Source: Pseudoramibacter fermentans
GTDB taxonomy: Bacteria > Bacillota > Clostridia > Eubacteriales > Eubacteriaceae
NCBI GenBank assembly: GCA_009493725.1
Contig: VOGB01000005.1
Coordinates: forward strand, 496,001-560,000
DNA length: 64,000 nucleotides
Direction of reading: 5' to 3'
The notes beneath the pieces are model-generated. The model saw only the letters and a list, made by a program, of their open reading frames with translations, had not been told where the DNA came from and did no database searches. Positions 42,020 to 50,940 of the stretch are shown here, in pieces. A program made the translations under genes and the position numbers. Each line of letters begins with the position of its first letter. The stretch's first letter is position 1.

Positions 42020-44974
42020 TTGAAACACCTATCCCAATTATTCGAACGCGTTTTTACCAAGTCTCTCGAAAACAGCGACCGCACCGTCTACGACCTATTC
42101 GACTGGCAAACCGTTGACGTCTCATTAACCGACTACCGTACCGGCCAAATTGCCTTCGAAATGAAAGGCCTGGAATTCCCGAAGGCCTACTCCCAGAACG
42201 CCTGCAACATCATCGCGAGCAAATACTTCAGAAAAGAAGGGGTGCCCGGCACCGGCCACGAAACGTCGATGCGCCAGGTCGCCGACCGTCTCGTCGGCTT
42301 CTGGACCGACGCGCTGCGCGAGGAAGGCCTCATCGACAACGACGCACAGTGGCAGATCGTCTACGACGAGCTGGTCTTCGCTTTCTTGAGCCAGATGTGG
42401 GCGCCCAACTCGCCCCAGTGGTTCAACACCGGCATCAAACGCAATTACGGCATTGAAGCCGAATCGGACAACCTCTATTACTACGATGAAAAGACCGGCA
42501 AAGTCGTGCTGTCCAACGACCGCTACACCCGGACCCAGTCCTCGGCCTGCTTCATCCTCTCGATCAAGGATCAGCTTTTAGGCGAAGGCTCCATTTCCGA
42601 TCACTACGTCTCCGAAACGAAGCTGTTCAAGGGCGGCTCCGGAGTCGGCACCAATTTCTCACCGCTGCGGGGCGTGAACGAGAAGCTCTCCTCCGGCGGC
42701 AAATCCTCCGGCATGATGAGCTTCCTCCAGGGGCTCGACCGCAACGCCGGCGCCATCAAATCCGGCGGCACGACGCGGCGCGCGGCCAAAATGGTCATCG
42801 CCGACATCGACCATCCGGAAATCGAAGCCTTTATTGACTGGAAGGCCCACGAGGAACAAAAGGTTCGGGATCTGGGCAAGATGGGCTACGACACCAGTAT
42901 GGACGGCGAAGCCTATCAGACCGTTTCCGGCCAGAACGCGAACAACTCCGTCCGCGTCAATCAGGATTTTATGGACAAGGTCATGCATTTAGACGACGAC
43001 CCGGACGCCACCCTGACGCTGAAGGGCCGGGTGGACGATCGAGTCAATCGCGACGTCAAGGTCCAGGATCTCTGGCACAAAATCAACCAGGCCGCCTGGG
43101 AATGCGCCGATCCGGGACTGCAGTTCGACGACCGCTTCAACGCCTGGCACACCTGCCCGGCTGGCGAGGACGGCAACGTCGGCGCTAAATACAACCGGAT
43201 CAACGCGACCAATCCGTGCTCAGAATACGCCTTCCTCGACGACACCGCCTGCAACCTGGCGTCGATCAACGTGTACCGCTTTTATCACGGCGGCGTCTTC
43301 GACGTCGAGCGCTTCGTCCATCTTGTGGGATTGATTCAGCTGGTGCTGGAAGCGTCCATCTACTGGGGGCAGTTCCCCACCGAAGAAGTGGCCCGCAAGA
43401 GCTACCTCTTCCGGACCACCGGCCTGGGGCTGGCCAACATCGCCTCATTGGTGATGGATGCCGGCTACCCCTACGATTCCGACGAAGCCCGGAACATCGC
43501 CGCGGCCCTCGCCGGCATCATGACTGGCGCCTCCTACGCGGTGTCCGCGCTGATGGCTGAAAAGGTCGGACCCTTCCCGTGCTACGCCGTCAACGCGCCC
43601 TACATGGCCCGGGTCATCCGCAACCACGCGAGAATCGCCGGCGCGCGCACCGACGCCTTTGAAGATCTGGGATACGATCCCTACATCGTCGACCACCCAA
43701 TTCTGAACCAAATCGGCATGTCCAATCTGTCCGACACCGTCAAACAGGTCTGGCACGACGCGATGGATCTGGGCGAAGCCTACGGCTACCGCAACGCCCA
43801 GGTCACCGTCATCGCGCCGACAGGTACGATTTCCTTCGCGATGGACTGCGGTGCCACCTCGATCGAACCCTTCTACAGCCAGGTCGTGCTGAAAAAACTC
43901 ATCAGCGGCGGCGCGATGCAGATCGTCAATCCGGTGCTGGAAACGGCGCTGCACCATTTGGGCTACTCCGACGACCAGGTGCAGGCGGTGATGGATTACC
44001 TGCTCGAAACCGACGACAACGGCATGCTGAAGCACGCGGGGCTGAAGGGCGCACCTTATATCAAAGAAAAGGATCTGCCGATTTTCGACTGCGCCAACGA
44101 CATTCGGCCGGAAGGCCACGTGCTGATGGTCGCAGCGATCACGCCGATGATCTCCGGCTCGGTCAGCAAAACCGTCAACATGCCGAACAGTGCAACCGAA
44201 GCCGACATCGCGAACATCAACCTGATGGCCTACCGCTCGGGCTGCAAGGCCATCGCCACCTACCGCGACGGCTGCAAGGCGGCCCAGCCGCTGTCAACCG
44301 GCGGCCAGCAGGACGGCAAGCGCAAGCTGACGGACCTGAGCTACGACGAGCTCATCGATTTGGTCCAGAGCAATGCCAACGTGCTGGAACGCAAAAAGCC
44401 GAAGGGCATCCGCAACAGCCGCACCCACGCGGCCAAGATCGGCGACATCGAGCTCTACATCACCGTGTCCTTCTACGACAACGACCAAATCAGCGAAATC
44501 TTCGTCTCAACCGACCGGGAAGGCACCGTCGTCAAGGGGCTGCTGGCGTCGCTGTCTAAGTCGATTTCCCACATGCTCCAGTACGGGATCCCGCCGAAGG
44601 ACATCTCCGCGATGCTCCGAGGCCAGAAGTACGAACCTTCGGGGCTTGTGCTGCGCCACCCCTACATCAAGAGCGCGTCTTCGATCTCCGATTTGATCTC
44701 CAAGGTCATCGACATCGAATGCGGCGACTATTCCCGCTGCCAGGTCAAGCCGACCCACCACTACAAGCGCTCTGAATTCGTGCCCAAACAGGTCGACATG
44801 TCCTCGATGTCCGGGATGACAGAGCTCGACGACGGCGAATCGTCCGCCGATGACGCCGAATCCGGCGAACGGATTTACGGCGAAATCTGCCCCAACTGCG
44901 GCAGTGACCGGATGGTGCGCAACGGCACCTGCAAGGTCTGCCTCGACTGCGGCTCCACCACTGGGTGTTCCTGA
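42020..44974 (+). CDS. nrdJ: Class II (adenosylcobalamin-dependent) ribonucleotide reductase
   Basis: 984 aa. TTG at 42020 is chosen because GGAG lies 7 nt upstream; an in-frame ATG at 42002 has no ribosome binding site. Landmarks are SPQWFNTGI, the thiyl-radical/substrate region SSACFILSIKD, NPCSEYAFLDDTACNLASINV, and PTGTISFAMDCGATSIEP. A C-terminal zinc-finger redox tail carries CPNCGSDRMVRNGTCKVCLDCG. It makes deoxyribonucleotides without oxygen using coenzyme B12. Its last 101 bp is duplicated at 47043-47143. Confidence 0.92.
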   Translation: MKHLSQLFERVFTKSLENSDRTVYDLFDWQTVDVSLTDYRTGQIAFEMKGLEFPKAYSQNACNIIASKYFRKEGVPGTGHETSMRQVADRLVGFWTDALREEGLIDNDAQWQIVYDELVFAFLSQMWAPNSPQWFNTGIKRNYGIEAESDNLYYYDEKTGKVVLSNDRYTRTQSSACFILSIKDQLLGEGSISDHYVSETKLFKGGSGVGTNFSPLRGVNEKLSSGGKSSGMMSFLQGLDRNAGAIKSGGTTRRAAKMVIADIDHPEIEAFIDWKAHEEQKVRDLGKMGYDTSMDGEAYQTVSGQNANNSVRVNQDFMDKVMHLDDDPDATLTLKGRVDDRVNRDVKVQDLWHKINQAAWECADPGLQFDDRFNAWHTCPAGEDGNVGAKYNRINATNPCSEYAFLDDTACNLASINVYRFYHGGVFDVERFVHLVGLIQLVLEASIYWGQFPTEEVARKSYLFRTTGLGLANIASLVMDAGYPYDSDEARNIAAALAGIMTGASYAVSALMAEKVGPFPCYAVNAPYMARVIRNHARIAGARTDAFEDLGYDPYIVDHPILNQIGMSNLSDTVKQVWHDAMDLGEAYGYRNAQVTVIAPTGTISFAMDCGATSIEPFYSQVVLKKLISGGAMQIVNPVLETALHHLGYSDDQVQAVMDYLLETDDNGMLKHAGLKGAPYIKEKDLPIFDCANDIRPEGHVLMVAAITPMISGSVSKTVNMPNSATEADIANINLMAYRSGCKAIATYRDGCKAAQPLSTGGQQDGKRKLTDLSYDELIDLVQSNANVLERKKPKGIRNSRTHAAKIGDIELYITVSFYDNDQISEIFVSTDREGTVVKGLLASLSKSISHMLQYGIPPKDISAMLRGQKYEPSGLVLRHPYIKSASSISDLISKVIDIECGDYSRCQVKPTHHYKRSEFVPKQVDMSSMSGMTELDDGESSADDAESGERIYGEICPNCGSDRMVRNGTCKVCLDCGSTTGCS

Positions 44975-44976
44975 TT
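44876..44976 (+). repeat. nrdJ 3'-end repeat, functional copy
   Basis: Encodes the terminal zinc-finger tail of NrdJ plus stop and ATT. It matches 47043-47143 with about 6 differences, four of them synonymous. Confidence 0.85.
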
Positions 44977-45010
44977 ATTTGATGATATAGTTTTTACAGA
45001 TTTTCTAAAA

Positions 45011-45034
45011 GTCCTGAATCCGACGATTCAGGAC
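45011..45034 (+). terminator. Terminator of nrdJ
   Basis: Perfect 10-bp stem GTCCTGAATC / GATTCAGGAC, loop CGAC, then TTTTTATTT. Confidence 0.92.
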
Positions 45035-45222
45035 TTTTTATTTCGCAACGTTTGAAGTACATTTTCTTATAATAATCAAAAGTTTGTGCACTTGATTGCA
45101 AAAAACTTTTTACTTTTGAAAGTTTATGAAATACAGAATCCCTCCGTCCAAGTGTGTCTTAAACGAAGGCGATTTGATACCTAAAAAGGATTTTTTATTG
45201 ATTTTTTTCAAGCCAAGATTTT

Positions 45223-46764
45223 TCAAACTTCTTCAAAATTATCGATCTCAACAAATCGATAACTGTCCCTCTTTTCTTTCGCAATGATTCCTTCTGATAG
45301 GCACTTTCTTAAAAAATCGGAAGCCCCGTTTTCTGTAATATGAAAAAGTTCTGCGATATTCCTCCGATTAAATGTATATTGATAGCGATAACGATCAAAT
45401 AGCATACGAATTTGGTTGATGGTTTTTTTTCGAAATTTCTTTTTTATTCTCTTTAAAATCACATCATTAAAATAACTCAATTCCCAATCCTGTCCGTAAT
45501 TGAGTTTTCTCGGAGATAATTGAGTTTTCTCACTAGATAATTGAGTTTTCTCACTAGATAATTGAGTTTTCTCTGCTGCATATGTATCGATACTGCCGTT
45601 TCCAGCCATACTTCGATTGGGCAATGTCACTAAAAAGATGTATTCGTCCGAATAGAAGATTGGTTTTTGATAACATTCCATATAGGAATTAATAATTCTA
45701 CCAATACCGCTGCCTCTTCTGTCCATATAATTCAATCTTCCGAAAATATCTGAAATTACTTCATTTCTCTTAATAGAAGGCACATGTTTCAGATCCATAT
45801 CCTGTATCCTCCCACCATTAAACATCCCTCCAGGAGAAGTGATTTCCATTCGATCATCAAACATATCCACATGAACTTCAGTACCAATGATCTGATAATC
45901 TCGATGCATCAAAGCATTCACCAAAACCTCACGAACAGCTTTGTAGGGATAATCGCTTTTCTCCTCCCGCCGCATGCCGCGAATCGTCCATGCATTTTTG
46001 GAATTGTTGCGGACAAAAATTTCTGCACTGTTTAACAACGTAATTAAACTGGCGTCCGAATATTCCTGATCGTCCAATGCATCTCCGTCAACAGAACCTT
46101 TTTCCGTTCCCTTCCATCTGGTGCAGACAATTCTCGACTGCTTTAAATATCCCTGATCGCATAAGAGCAATCCGGCATTGGTGACAATTTCATCTTCACC
46201 AACAAGCCTCAAAGAAACGAGATCCCTTGGAAGGATAAAATCATCACCGGTTTCTTTTTTATAAGTCGCCTGGAGAAGCGTAAAACTGACGTCAGATAAA
46301 TTATATCGGCTTGGCAATGTGTCGTAAGTCCTGTTCTGCCCTTTCAGGATAAGATTATTGATCTCTAAATCTGTCGCCAAAACTGATCTGTCTCCATGTC
46401 TGACATAAGCTTCCCGAACTCGATCATGCACATAATAATATGGATAATTCGGCCCACAAGAAATTTTCAAATCAAGGCACGATCTCCCCTCGGTATTAGA
46501 CTCGGTTTCAATCAATGCATACCGAACGCGAGGAGAAATTCTCGCCTCAATCAATTCTGATATCTTGCTGGCTGTTAATTGCGTATTTTTCATTCCTATT
46601 GCTTCATGTGTATCGTTCGTGTATCCAAAATAGATATGACCACCTTGAGTATTGGCAAACGCAGACACTGATTTAAGCCAGCTTTTTGGTTTCTCTGTTT
46701 CAAGACTAAGCTTATAATCAATTTGCGTCGACTCAACTCCCTTTTTTATTACATGATTCGCCAT
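45223..46764 (-). CDS. AlbA_2 / HATPase_c_4 (Schlafen-like) ATP-binding transcription-type protein
   Basis: 513 aa, GGAG 8 nt before ATG. N-terminal AlbA_2 domain (ESTQIDYKLSLETEKPKSWLKSVSAFANTQGG at 11-42 and GYTND). The central part (DFILPRDLVSLRLVGEDEI, KAVREVLVNALMHRDY, then RGSGIGRIIN) is the HATPase_c_4 domain common in predicted transcriptional regulators. A tandem EKTQLSS segment precedes a winged-helix-like C-terminus (NRRNIAELFHITENGASDFLRKCL). AT-rich, opposite in strand to nrdJ, and bracketed by the nrdJ 3'-end repeats: an acquired cargo gene. Confidence 0.8.
   Translation of the reverse strand: MANHVIKKGVESTQIDYKLSLETEKPKSWLKSVSAFANTQGGHIYFGYTNDTHEAIGMKNTQLTASKISELIEARISPRVRYALIETESNTEGRSCLDLKISCGPNYPYYYVHDRVREAYVRHGDRSVLATDLEINNLILKGQNRTYDTLPSRYNLSDVSFTLLQATYKKETGDDFILPRDLVSLRLVGEDEIVTNAGLLLCDQGYLKQSRIVCTRWKGTEKGSVDGDALDDQEYSDASLITLLNSAEIFVRNNSKNAWTIRGMRREEKSDYPYKAVREVLVNALMHRDYQIIGTEVHVDMFDDRMEITSPGGMFNGGRIQDMDLKHVPSIKRNEVISDIFGRLNYMDRRGSGIGRIINSYMECYQKPIFYSDEYIFLVTLPNRSMAGNGSIDTYAAEKTQLSSEKTQLSSEKTQLSPRKLNYGQDWELSYFNDVILKRIKKKFRKKTINQIRMLFDRYRYQYTFNRRNIAELFHITENGASDFLRKCLSEGIIAKEKRDSYRFVEIDNFEEV
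45498..45580. repeat. Four-unit ~21-bp tandem repeat
   Basis: AATTGAGTTTTCTCACTAGAT-type units encode EKTQLSS three times in the ATPase gene; the fourth unit has one fewer base and is read in another frame. Copy number could vary without breaking the frame. Confidence 0.75.
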
Positions 46765-47042
46765 ATTTAACTCCTGCTATTTGTTATTCCAGTCTCGAGA
46801 AGAATTTCTAAATTTATTTTAGTATAACATTTAGAAAATAGTTTTCTCAATTTCGAAATTAGGCAAATGAGCAAATAGATAGGAAATTATTCCAGTGCCC
46901 TCTTTCATCCAATTTTTTCGCTCAAACGCAGGGCGCTAATGCCAAAAATGGATGATATATTATTAGGTTGTTTTTACCAAGCCGCACGAGGTCCAGTCCC
47001 AGACTTTTGACAGCGGTACGGCTTAATTAAACACAACGCCTC
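46765..47042. other. AT-rich spacer of the accessory scar
   Basis: The promoter region of the ATPase gene lies at the left. No coding sequence, RNA gene or transposon end could be recognised. It ends exactly where the distal nrdJ-tail copy begins. Confidence 0.5.
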
Positions 47043-47143
47043 TACGGTGAAGTGTGCCCCAACTGCGGCAGCGACCGGATGGTGCGCAACGGCACCTGCA
47101 AGGTCTGCCTCGACTGCGGCTCCACCACCGGGTGTTCCTGATT
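47043..47143 (+). pseudogene. Duplicated 3' end of nrdJ
   Basis: 101 bp encoding YGEVCPNCGSDRMVRN..., the NrdJ tail, with stop and ATT, then a terminator, but no upstream gene body. Differences from 44876-44976 are mostly synonymous (Ile to Val is the one change), so this copy evolved as a functional nrdJ tail before separation. It is the far border of the inserted segment. Confidence 0.85.
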
Positions 47144-47170
47144 CGATTAAGTTACAACCCATAAATAAAC

Positions 47171-47202
47171 AAAAGCCCTAAACCACACGGTTTGGGGCTT
47201 TT
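47171..47202 (+). terminator. Terminator after the nrdJ-tail copy
   Basis: Stem AAAAGCCCTAAACC / GGTTTGGGGCTTTT, loop ACAC, T-rich tail. Probably an original nrdJ terminator. Confidence 0.88.
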
Positions 47203-47221
47203 GTTTATAATACATCATCTT

Positions 47222-47260
47222 AATAATCAATATATTCGTATCAATAAAGACCTTCACCAT
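47222..47260 (-). pseudogene. PIN-domain toxin, 5' stub
   Basis: ATG at 47260 overlaps the antitoxin stop (TAATG) and begins MVKVFIDTNILII, the standard VapC/PIN N-terminus with its first catalytic Asp. The similarity ends within 13 codons, near the nrdJ-tail terminator, so the rest of the toxin was deleted at the rearrangement border. Confidence 0.65.
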
Positions 47261-47526
47261 TAGTCCTCATTTCGCACAGACTTCACCATTTCAACAACGT
47301 CTTGTTCGTTCTTAATGTCTGCTTTGCTCGCTTCACCTTTAAGACTATCCTGCAACATACGCATCGCGTAAACAGCGGCATTCACAACTTTGACCTCACC
47401 ATTGTTAACGATAAAACTAATGCGGTCGCCACTATCGACACCAAGGACTTTTCTAACGTCTTTAGGAATTGTAATTTGTCCCTTTGATGTTACTTTTGCA
47501 TTATCGACAAATACATCTGTGTCCAT
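47260..47526 (-). CDS. AbrB/MazE/SpoVT-family antitoxin
   Basis: 88 aa. Swapped-hairpin AbrB domain (KVTSKGQITIPKDVRKVLGVDSGDRISF, about 11-38) followed by an acidic C-terminal tail that would hold a PIN toxin. ATG after AGAAGG. The PIN partner downstream is reduced to a stub, so this is an orphan. Confidence 0.85.
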   Translation of the reverse strand: MDTDVFVDNAKVTSKGQITIPKDVRKVLGVDSGDRISFIVNNGEVKVVNAAVYAMRMLQDSLKGEASKADIKNEQDVVEMVKSVRNED

Positions 47527-47720
47527 AAATATACCTTCTTTCTAAATCACATAAATTTATTTTCCAGATATTCGACGTATGAATTCCTTACTTTTCTTAT
47601 TTTCATTATACTCGCATTTCTAAAAAGTGCAAGTTAAAGAGCGCTATTTAATCCACCGAAGGATAAAATGATATTTAGAGAAATTTTACAAATTTGAAAA
47701 ATAAATCATGATACAAAAAA

Positions 47721-47746
47721 ATCGTCTCAAACAAGTCTAAGACGAT
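47721..47746 (-). terminator. Intrinsic terminator of the aldo/keto reductase unit
   Basis: Stem ATCGTCT / AGACGAT with a T-run on the minus strand (TTTTTT), 18 nt beyond the last gene. Confidence 0.75.
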
Positions 47747-47763
47747 TTTTAATAGCCACAGCA

Positions 47764-48153
47764 TTATAACGCTACTTTCGCCGTCCGCCCGCGCTGCCAG
47801 TTCTGATCGCACCACCGGGCGGCGGCCGCGGCCGCGCTGTCCGGCCAGGCAGCTTCGAAAGTCAGGGTTTTGTGCTGCCAGGCCCGCAGCGTCACGGGGG
47901 CGACGTCCTCGAGCACAGGCGTCTCGCTCAAAACCCGGTCCCCTTCGCCGTAAAGGACGAGGGTGAAATCTGAGAGGACCGCCGTGTCGTAGGACGGATT
48001 CTCGAGCCGCAGCCGAAAGCGGACTTCGTGCCCGTTTTCGGGCTTTTCAGCGGGATAAACATTCAGCCGACCTTCTGCCCGACCGAAGCGCATCCGTCCC
48101 GAAATCAGGGCTTTGAGCGCTTCAGATGGGCTGCCAATGACCGCGGAAGCCAT
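47764..48153 (-). CDS. Hypothetical protein coupled to the aldo/keto reductase
   Basis: 129 aa; ATG overlaps the preceding stop (TGATG). The middle reads like a beta-sandwich (VRFRLRLENPSYDTAVLSDF, LYGEGDRVLSET), and the end is Ala-rich and basic. Not recognised. It is co-expressed with the Fe-S aldo/keto reductase. Confidence 0.6.
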   Translation of the reverse strand: MASAVIGSPSEALKALISGRMRFGRAEGRLNVYPAEKPENGHEVRFRLRLENPSYDTAVLSDFTLVLYGEGDRVLSETPVLEDVAPVTLRAWQHKTLTFEAAWPDSAAAAAARWCDQNWQRGRTAKVAL

Positions 48154-49286
48154 CAGTCCTCCAGCGCAGCGGCGCAGTTTTGCAAGTCAGCGATAATCGG
48201 CAGGTGCTGAGGGCAGGCCCTTTCGCATTGGCCGCAGGCGATGCAGTCCGAGGCCTTCCCGACCCCGGCCGTCGCGTTGGCGTAGCGGCGCTTGGCGTCG
48301 TCAGTCTGGCTGTAGACCATTTCCCGGTTCATCGCCGAGAAAATATTCGGAATCGGGATCTGTTTCGGGCAGCCGGCAACGCAGTAGCGACACCCCGTGC
48401 ACGGAATCGCATCGATGGCGGCAATCGCCGCCTGAGCTTTTCGAATCACGGCTTGTTCGCTTTCGGACAGCGGCTTAAAATCGCTCATGTAGGACAAATT
48501 GTCCGCCATCTGGGCTTCGTTCGACATGCCGGAGAGGACGGTGAGTACCCCGGGCAGCGACGCCGCGAAGCGGATTGCCCAGGATGCCGCGGACACGTCC
48601 GGATTGGCCTCGGTCAGAATTTTCTCAACCGACGCCGGCGGCTGGGCGAGAAAGCCGCCCTTGACCGGTTCCATGATCACGATCGGCTTGCCGAATCGGC
48701 GGGCGATGTCGTAACACTTTCTGGACGCCACTGCCGGGTTGTCCCAATCGGCGTAATTGATCTGCAGTTGGACAAATTCCGCTTCGGGGTGATCAGTCAA
48801 GAGTTTTTCCAAGAGATCCGGTGTGCCGTGAAAGGAAAAGCCGATATGGCGGATCTTCCCTGCCGCTTTCTGCGCCTTGACGAAATCCCAAAGGCCGTAT
48901 TCGTCGTATTTTTTATAATTGGTGAGCATCAACGAATGCAGCAAGTAGCAATCGAAATACCCTGCGCTGGTGCGCTCAAGGCTGATCTCGAGCTCTCGTT
49001 TTGCTTCTGCCGCGCTGTTTACGCCGATGGTGGCGTGCAGCTTCGACGCCAGCATGAAGCTTTCTCTCGGGTAGCGGTCGACCAGCACCGTCTTCACGGT
49101 CTCTTCCGAACCGCCCTTGTCGTAGACGTAGGCGGTATCGAAATACCGCAGCCCCGCGGCCATGAACGCGTCGACCATTTGCGTGACCGCGTCCAGATCC
49201 ACTTTCCCGCCGCCCTGGGTACCGGGCAGACGCATCAAGCCGAAGCCGAGCTTCGGAATGTCTTGGGCCCATTCTGTTTTCTGCAT
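48153..49286 (-). CDS. Fe-S aldo/keto reductase
   Basis: 377 aa, AAGGAG before ATG. Aldo/keto reductase barrel (LGFGLMRLP, FDTAYVYDKGGSEE, ASKLH, LLHSL) with the catalytic Asp, Tyr, Lys and His in order, about 1-275. A C-terminal ferredoxin-like domain with two cysteine clusters follows: CTGCRYCVAGCPKQIPIP and CIACGQCERACPQHLP. This fusion family is common in Clostridia and couples carbonyl reduction to ferredoxin or flavodoxin chemistry. Substrate unknown. Confidence 0.9.
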   Translation of the reverse strand: MQKTEWAQDIPKLGFGLMRLPGTQGGGKVDLDAVTQMVDAFMAAGLRYFDTAYVYDKGGSEETVKTVLVDRYPRESFMLASKLHATIGVNSAAEAKRELEISLERTSAGYFDCYLLHSLMLTNYKKYDEYGLWDFVKAQKAAGKIRHIGFSFHGTPDLLEKLLTDHPEAEFVQLQINYADWDNPAVASRKCYDIARRFGKPIVIMEPVKGGFLAQPPASVEKILTEANPDVSAASWAIRFAASLPGVLTVLSGMSNEAQMADNLSYMSDFKPLSESEQAVIRKAQAAIAAIDAIPCTGCRYCVAGCPKQIPIPNIFSAMNREMVYSQTDDAKRRYANATAGVGKASDCIACGQCERACPQHLPIIADLQNCAAALED

Positions 49287-49374
49287 CGTGTTCTCCTTCT
49301 TTGTTTATCTTCTTTGTTTATTTTGTATTCTTGTCTTTTCTTATTATGCCACAGCATGAGCTATTTCGGGCACA

Positions 49375-49400
49375 AAAAAAGCGGCAATTGCCGCTTTTTT
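49375..49400 (-). terminator. Terminator of the nitroreductase gene
   Basis: Perfect palindrome AAAAAAGCGGCAATTGCCGC with T-runs on both strands. Confidence 0.92.
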
Positions 49401-49408
49401 ATCGCAGT

Positions 49409-49912
49409 TTAATAGCGATCCCGATGCACCTTTGAAAAGTCGTAATTCCGGCCGTCTTCGCGGTTCGGCTGTGCCGGATAGCCGATGGATGCGATGGCGA
49501 AAGGCACCACATTTTTCGGAATGTCCAGCGCTTTTTGAAGGTTTTGAATACGGTCTTCAAAGGGGGCGATGGCAAGCCACACCGCCCCAAGCTCCAAATG
49601 CACCGCTTCGATCAGGATGTTTTCCATCGCGGCGCTCATATCGGCGTCGAAGCAGTCTGGGAAGCGGCACGTCGTCGGATCCCCAACGGGCACGATCAGT
49701 ACGCCGGCCTTCGCCGCGCATCCGGCGTAGGGTGAAGCGGCTGCGGCCTGTTTTTTCACTTCCGGGTCGGTGACGACGACGAATTCCCATTCCTGCTGGT
49801 TGCCCGCCGTCGGGGCGGCCATAGCGGCCTTGATCAGGGTTTCAATTTTTTCTTCTTCAACTGGCCGGTCGGTGTACTGCCGGACCGAGTGTCGGGTAAA
49901 TAATGCGTTCAT
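49409..49912 (-). CDS. Nitroreductase-family flavoprotein
   Basis: 167 aa, GAAGGAG before ATG. The FMN-binding N-terminus (RHSVRQYTDRPVEEEKIETL, then AAPTAGNQQEWEFVVV) and the central NILIEAVHLELGAVWLAI are typical. A member of the short NfsA/Frp group, probably reducing quinones, nitro compounds or enones with NAD(P)H. Confidence 0.9.
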   Translation of the reverse strand: MNALFTRHSVRQYTDRPVEEEKIETLIKAAMAAPTAGNQQEWEFVVVTDPEVKKQAAAASPYAGCAAKAGVLIVPVGDPTTCRFPDCFDADMSAAMENILIEAVHLELGAVWLAIAPFEDRIQNLQKALDIPKNVVPFAIASIGYPAQPNREDGRNYDFSKVHRDRY

Positions 49913-50012
49913 ACATTCTCCTTCGTGGGTTTGATCTTAGTGCCGATATTTTATCCTGTCTGCCCCAAGAAAAACTTAAATACCCCATCAAAAATCACTG
50001 CGCTTTGCGATG

Positions 50013-50792
50013 TCAAATCCAGCCGAAATGGGAGAGGGCTGCAGCGACCCCGTCTTCCGAGCACGGCGTCGTCACGTAATCGGCGCAGGCCTTGACGTCA
50101 TCGGTCGCGTTGCCCATAGCGATGCCGATGCCCGCGAAGGCGATCAGGCTTTTGTCGTTGCCGCCGTCGCCAAAAGCGGCGCAGGCTTCCCGGGGCAAGC
50201 CGTAAGCGGCCAGGACTTTTTCCGCCCCCACCGCCTTATCGCTGCCCTTCCCGACGATGTCGCAGGCCCAGTCCCACCAGCGCAGAGGCTGGACGCCTGC
50301 GGTGCCGGCCAGCAGGGCGGCGTCCTGGTCGGCCCACGTCCCGGCCATGACCTGGTAGATGTCATCGGCCATGAGGTGCTGAAAAGTCTCGCGGTCAACA
50401 ACATGGTTCGGATGGCCTGCAAAGGACATGTAGGTTTCGAGGTTTTTCTGATAAAAATTGCTGCCCATGGTCTTTGCGCCTGCCAGCAGCACCGGCACAC
50501 CCATGCGTTCGCTGTTTTCAGCCATTCGCCTGATGTCGGTTTTGGCGATGGGGGCAGAGCAAAGGGGTCCCTTTCGGTCGAAGCCGTAGGCCCCGTTGAA
50601 ACACAGGGCGCCGTCGAAAGCCAGGCCTTTCACCTTCGGCAGGAGATAGGGCGGACGGCCGCTGGCGAGAAAGACCTTGGTCCCTCCCGCGCGCAGGCGG
50701 CGCAGCGCGTCAGCGACGGCCGGGCTCAGGCTCGGCGCGTCGAAATCGATCAGGGTGCCGTCAATATCAAAGAATGCAATTTTCGGGTTCAT
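50013..50792 (-). CDS. Cof-type HAD phosphatase
   Basis: 259 aa, GAAAGGA before ATG. HAD motifs: FFDIDGTLIDF (nucleophile Asp 9 or so), LASGRPPY (motif II), FGDGGNDKSLI (motif IV), with the C2B cap (about 85-185). It dephosphorylates sugar phosphates or FMN-like compounds. Single gene. Confidence 0.9.
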   Translation of the reverse strand: MNPKIAFFDIDGTLIDFDAPSLSPAVADALRRLRAGGTKVFLASGRPPYLLPKVKGLAFDGALCFNGAYGFDRKGPLCSAPIAKTDIRRMAENSERMGVPVLLAGAKTMGSNFYQKNLETYMSFAGHPNHVVDRETFQHLMADDIYQVMAGTWADQDAALLAGTAGVQPLRWWDWACDIVGKGSDKAVGAEKVLAAYGLPREACAAFGDGGNDKSLIAFAGIGIAMGNATDDVKACADYVTTPCSEDGVAAALSHFGWI

Positions 50793-50895
50793 CGTATGTC
50801 CTTTCCGCTGTGTTTGCTTCTATTATAAGAGACTGTGTTCCGAAATTCAAAGGCTGCCCGTTATTTCGCCATGCGATTATTTCCCGGGCAATAAA

Positions 50896-50917
50896 ATAAG
50901 GCTCCCGAAGGAGCCTT
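50896..50917 (-). terminator. Terminator of the surface-protein gene
   Basis: Perfect 8-bp stem AAGGCTCC / GGAGCCTT, loop CGAA, with ATTTTATT on the minus strand. Confidence 0.85.
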
Positions 50918-50940
50918 GAATCTTATGGCCGTATGAATCG

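Noticed and set aside
45498..45580. Short direct repeats as a possible CRISPR array
   Set aside because: Units are contiguous with no spacers and are in frame inside a coding gene. The same applies at 1477-1584 and 55126-55341. No CRISPR array or cas gene was seen.
45223..46764. AlbA/HATPase gene as a transposase or integrase
   Set aside because: It has AlbA_2 and HATPase_c_4 motifs and no recombinase active-site pattern; no terminal inverted repeats were found.
46974..47162. 62-codon minus-strand frame across the nrdJ-tail copy
   Set aside because: It is antisense to the duplicated nrdJ tail.
48180..49412. 410-codon plus-strand frame
   Set aside because: Antisense shadow of the Fe-S aldo/keto reductase.
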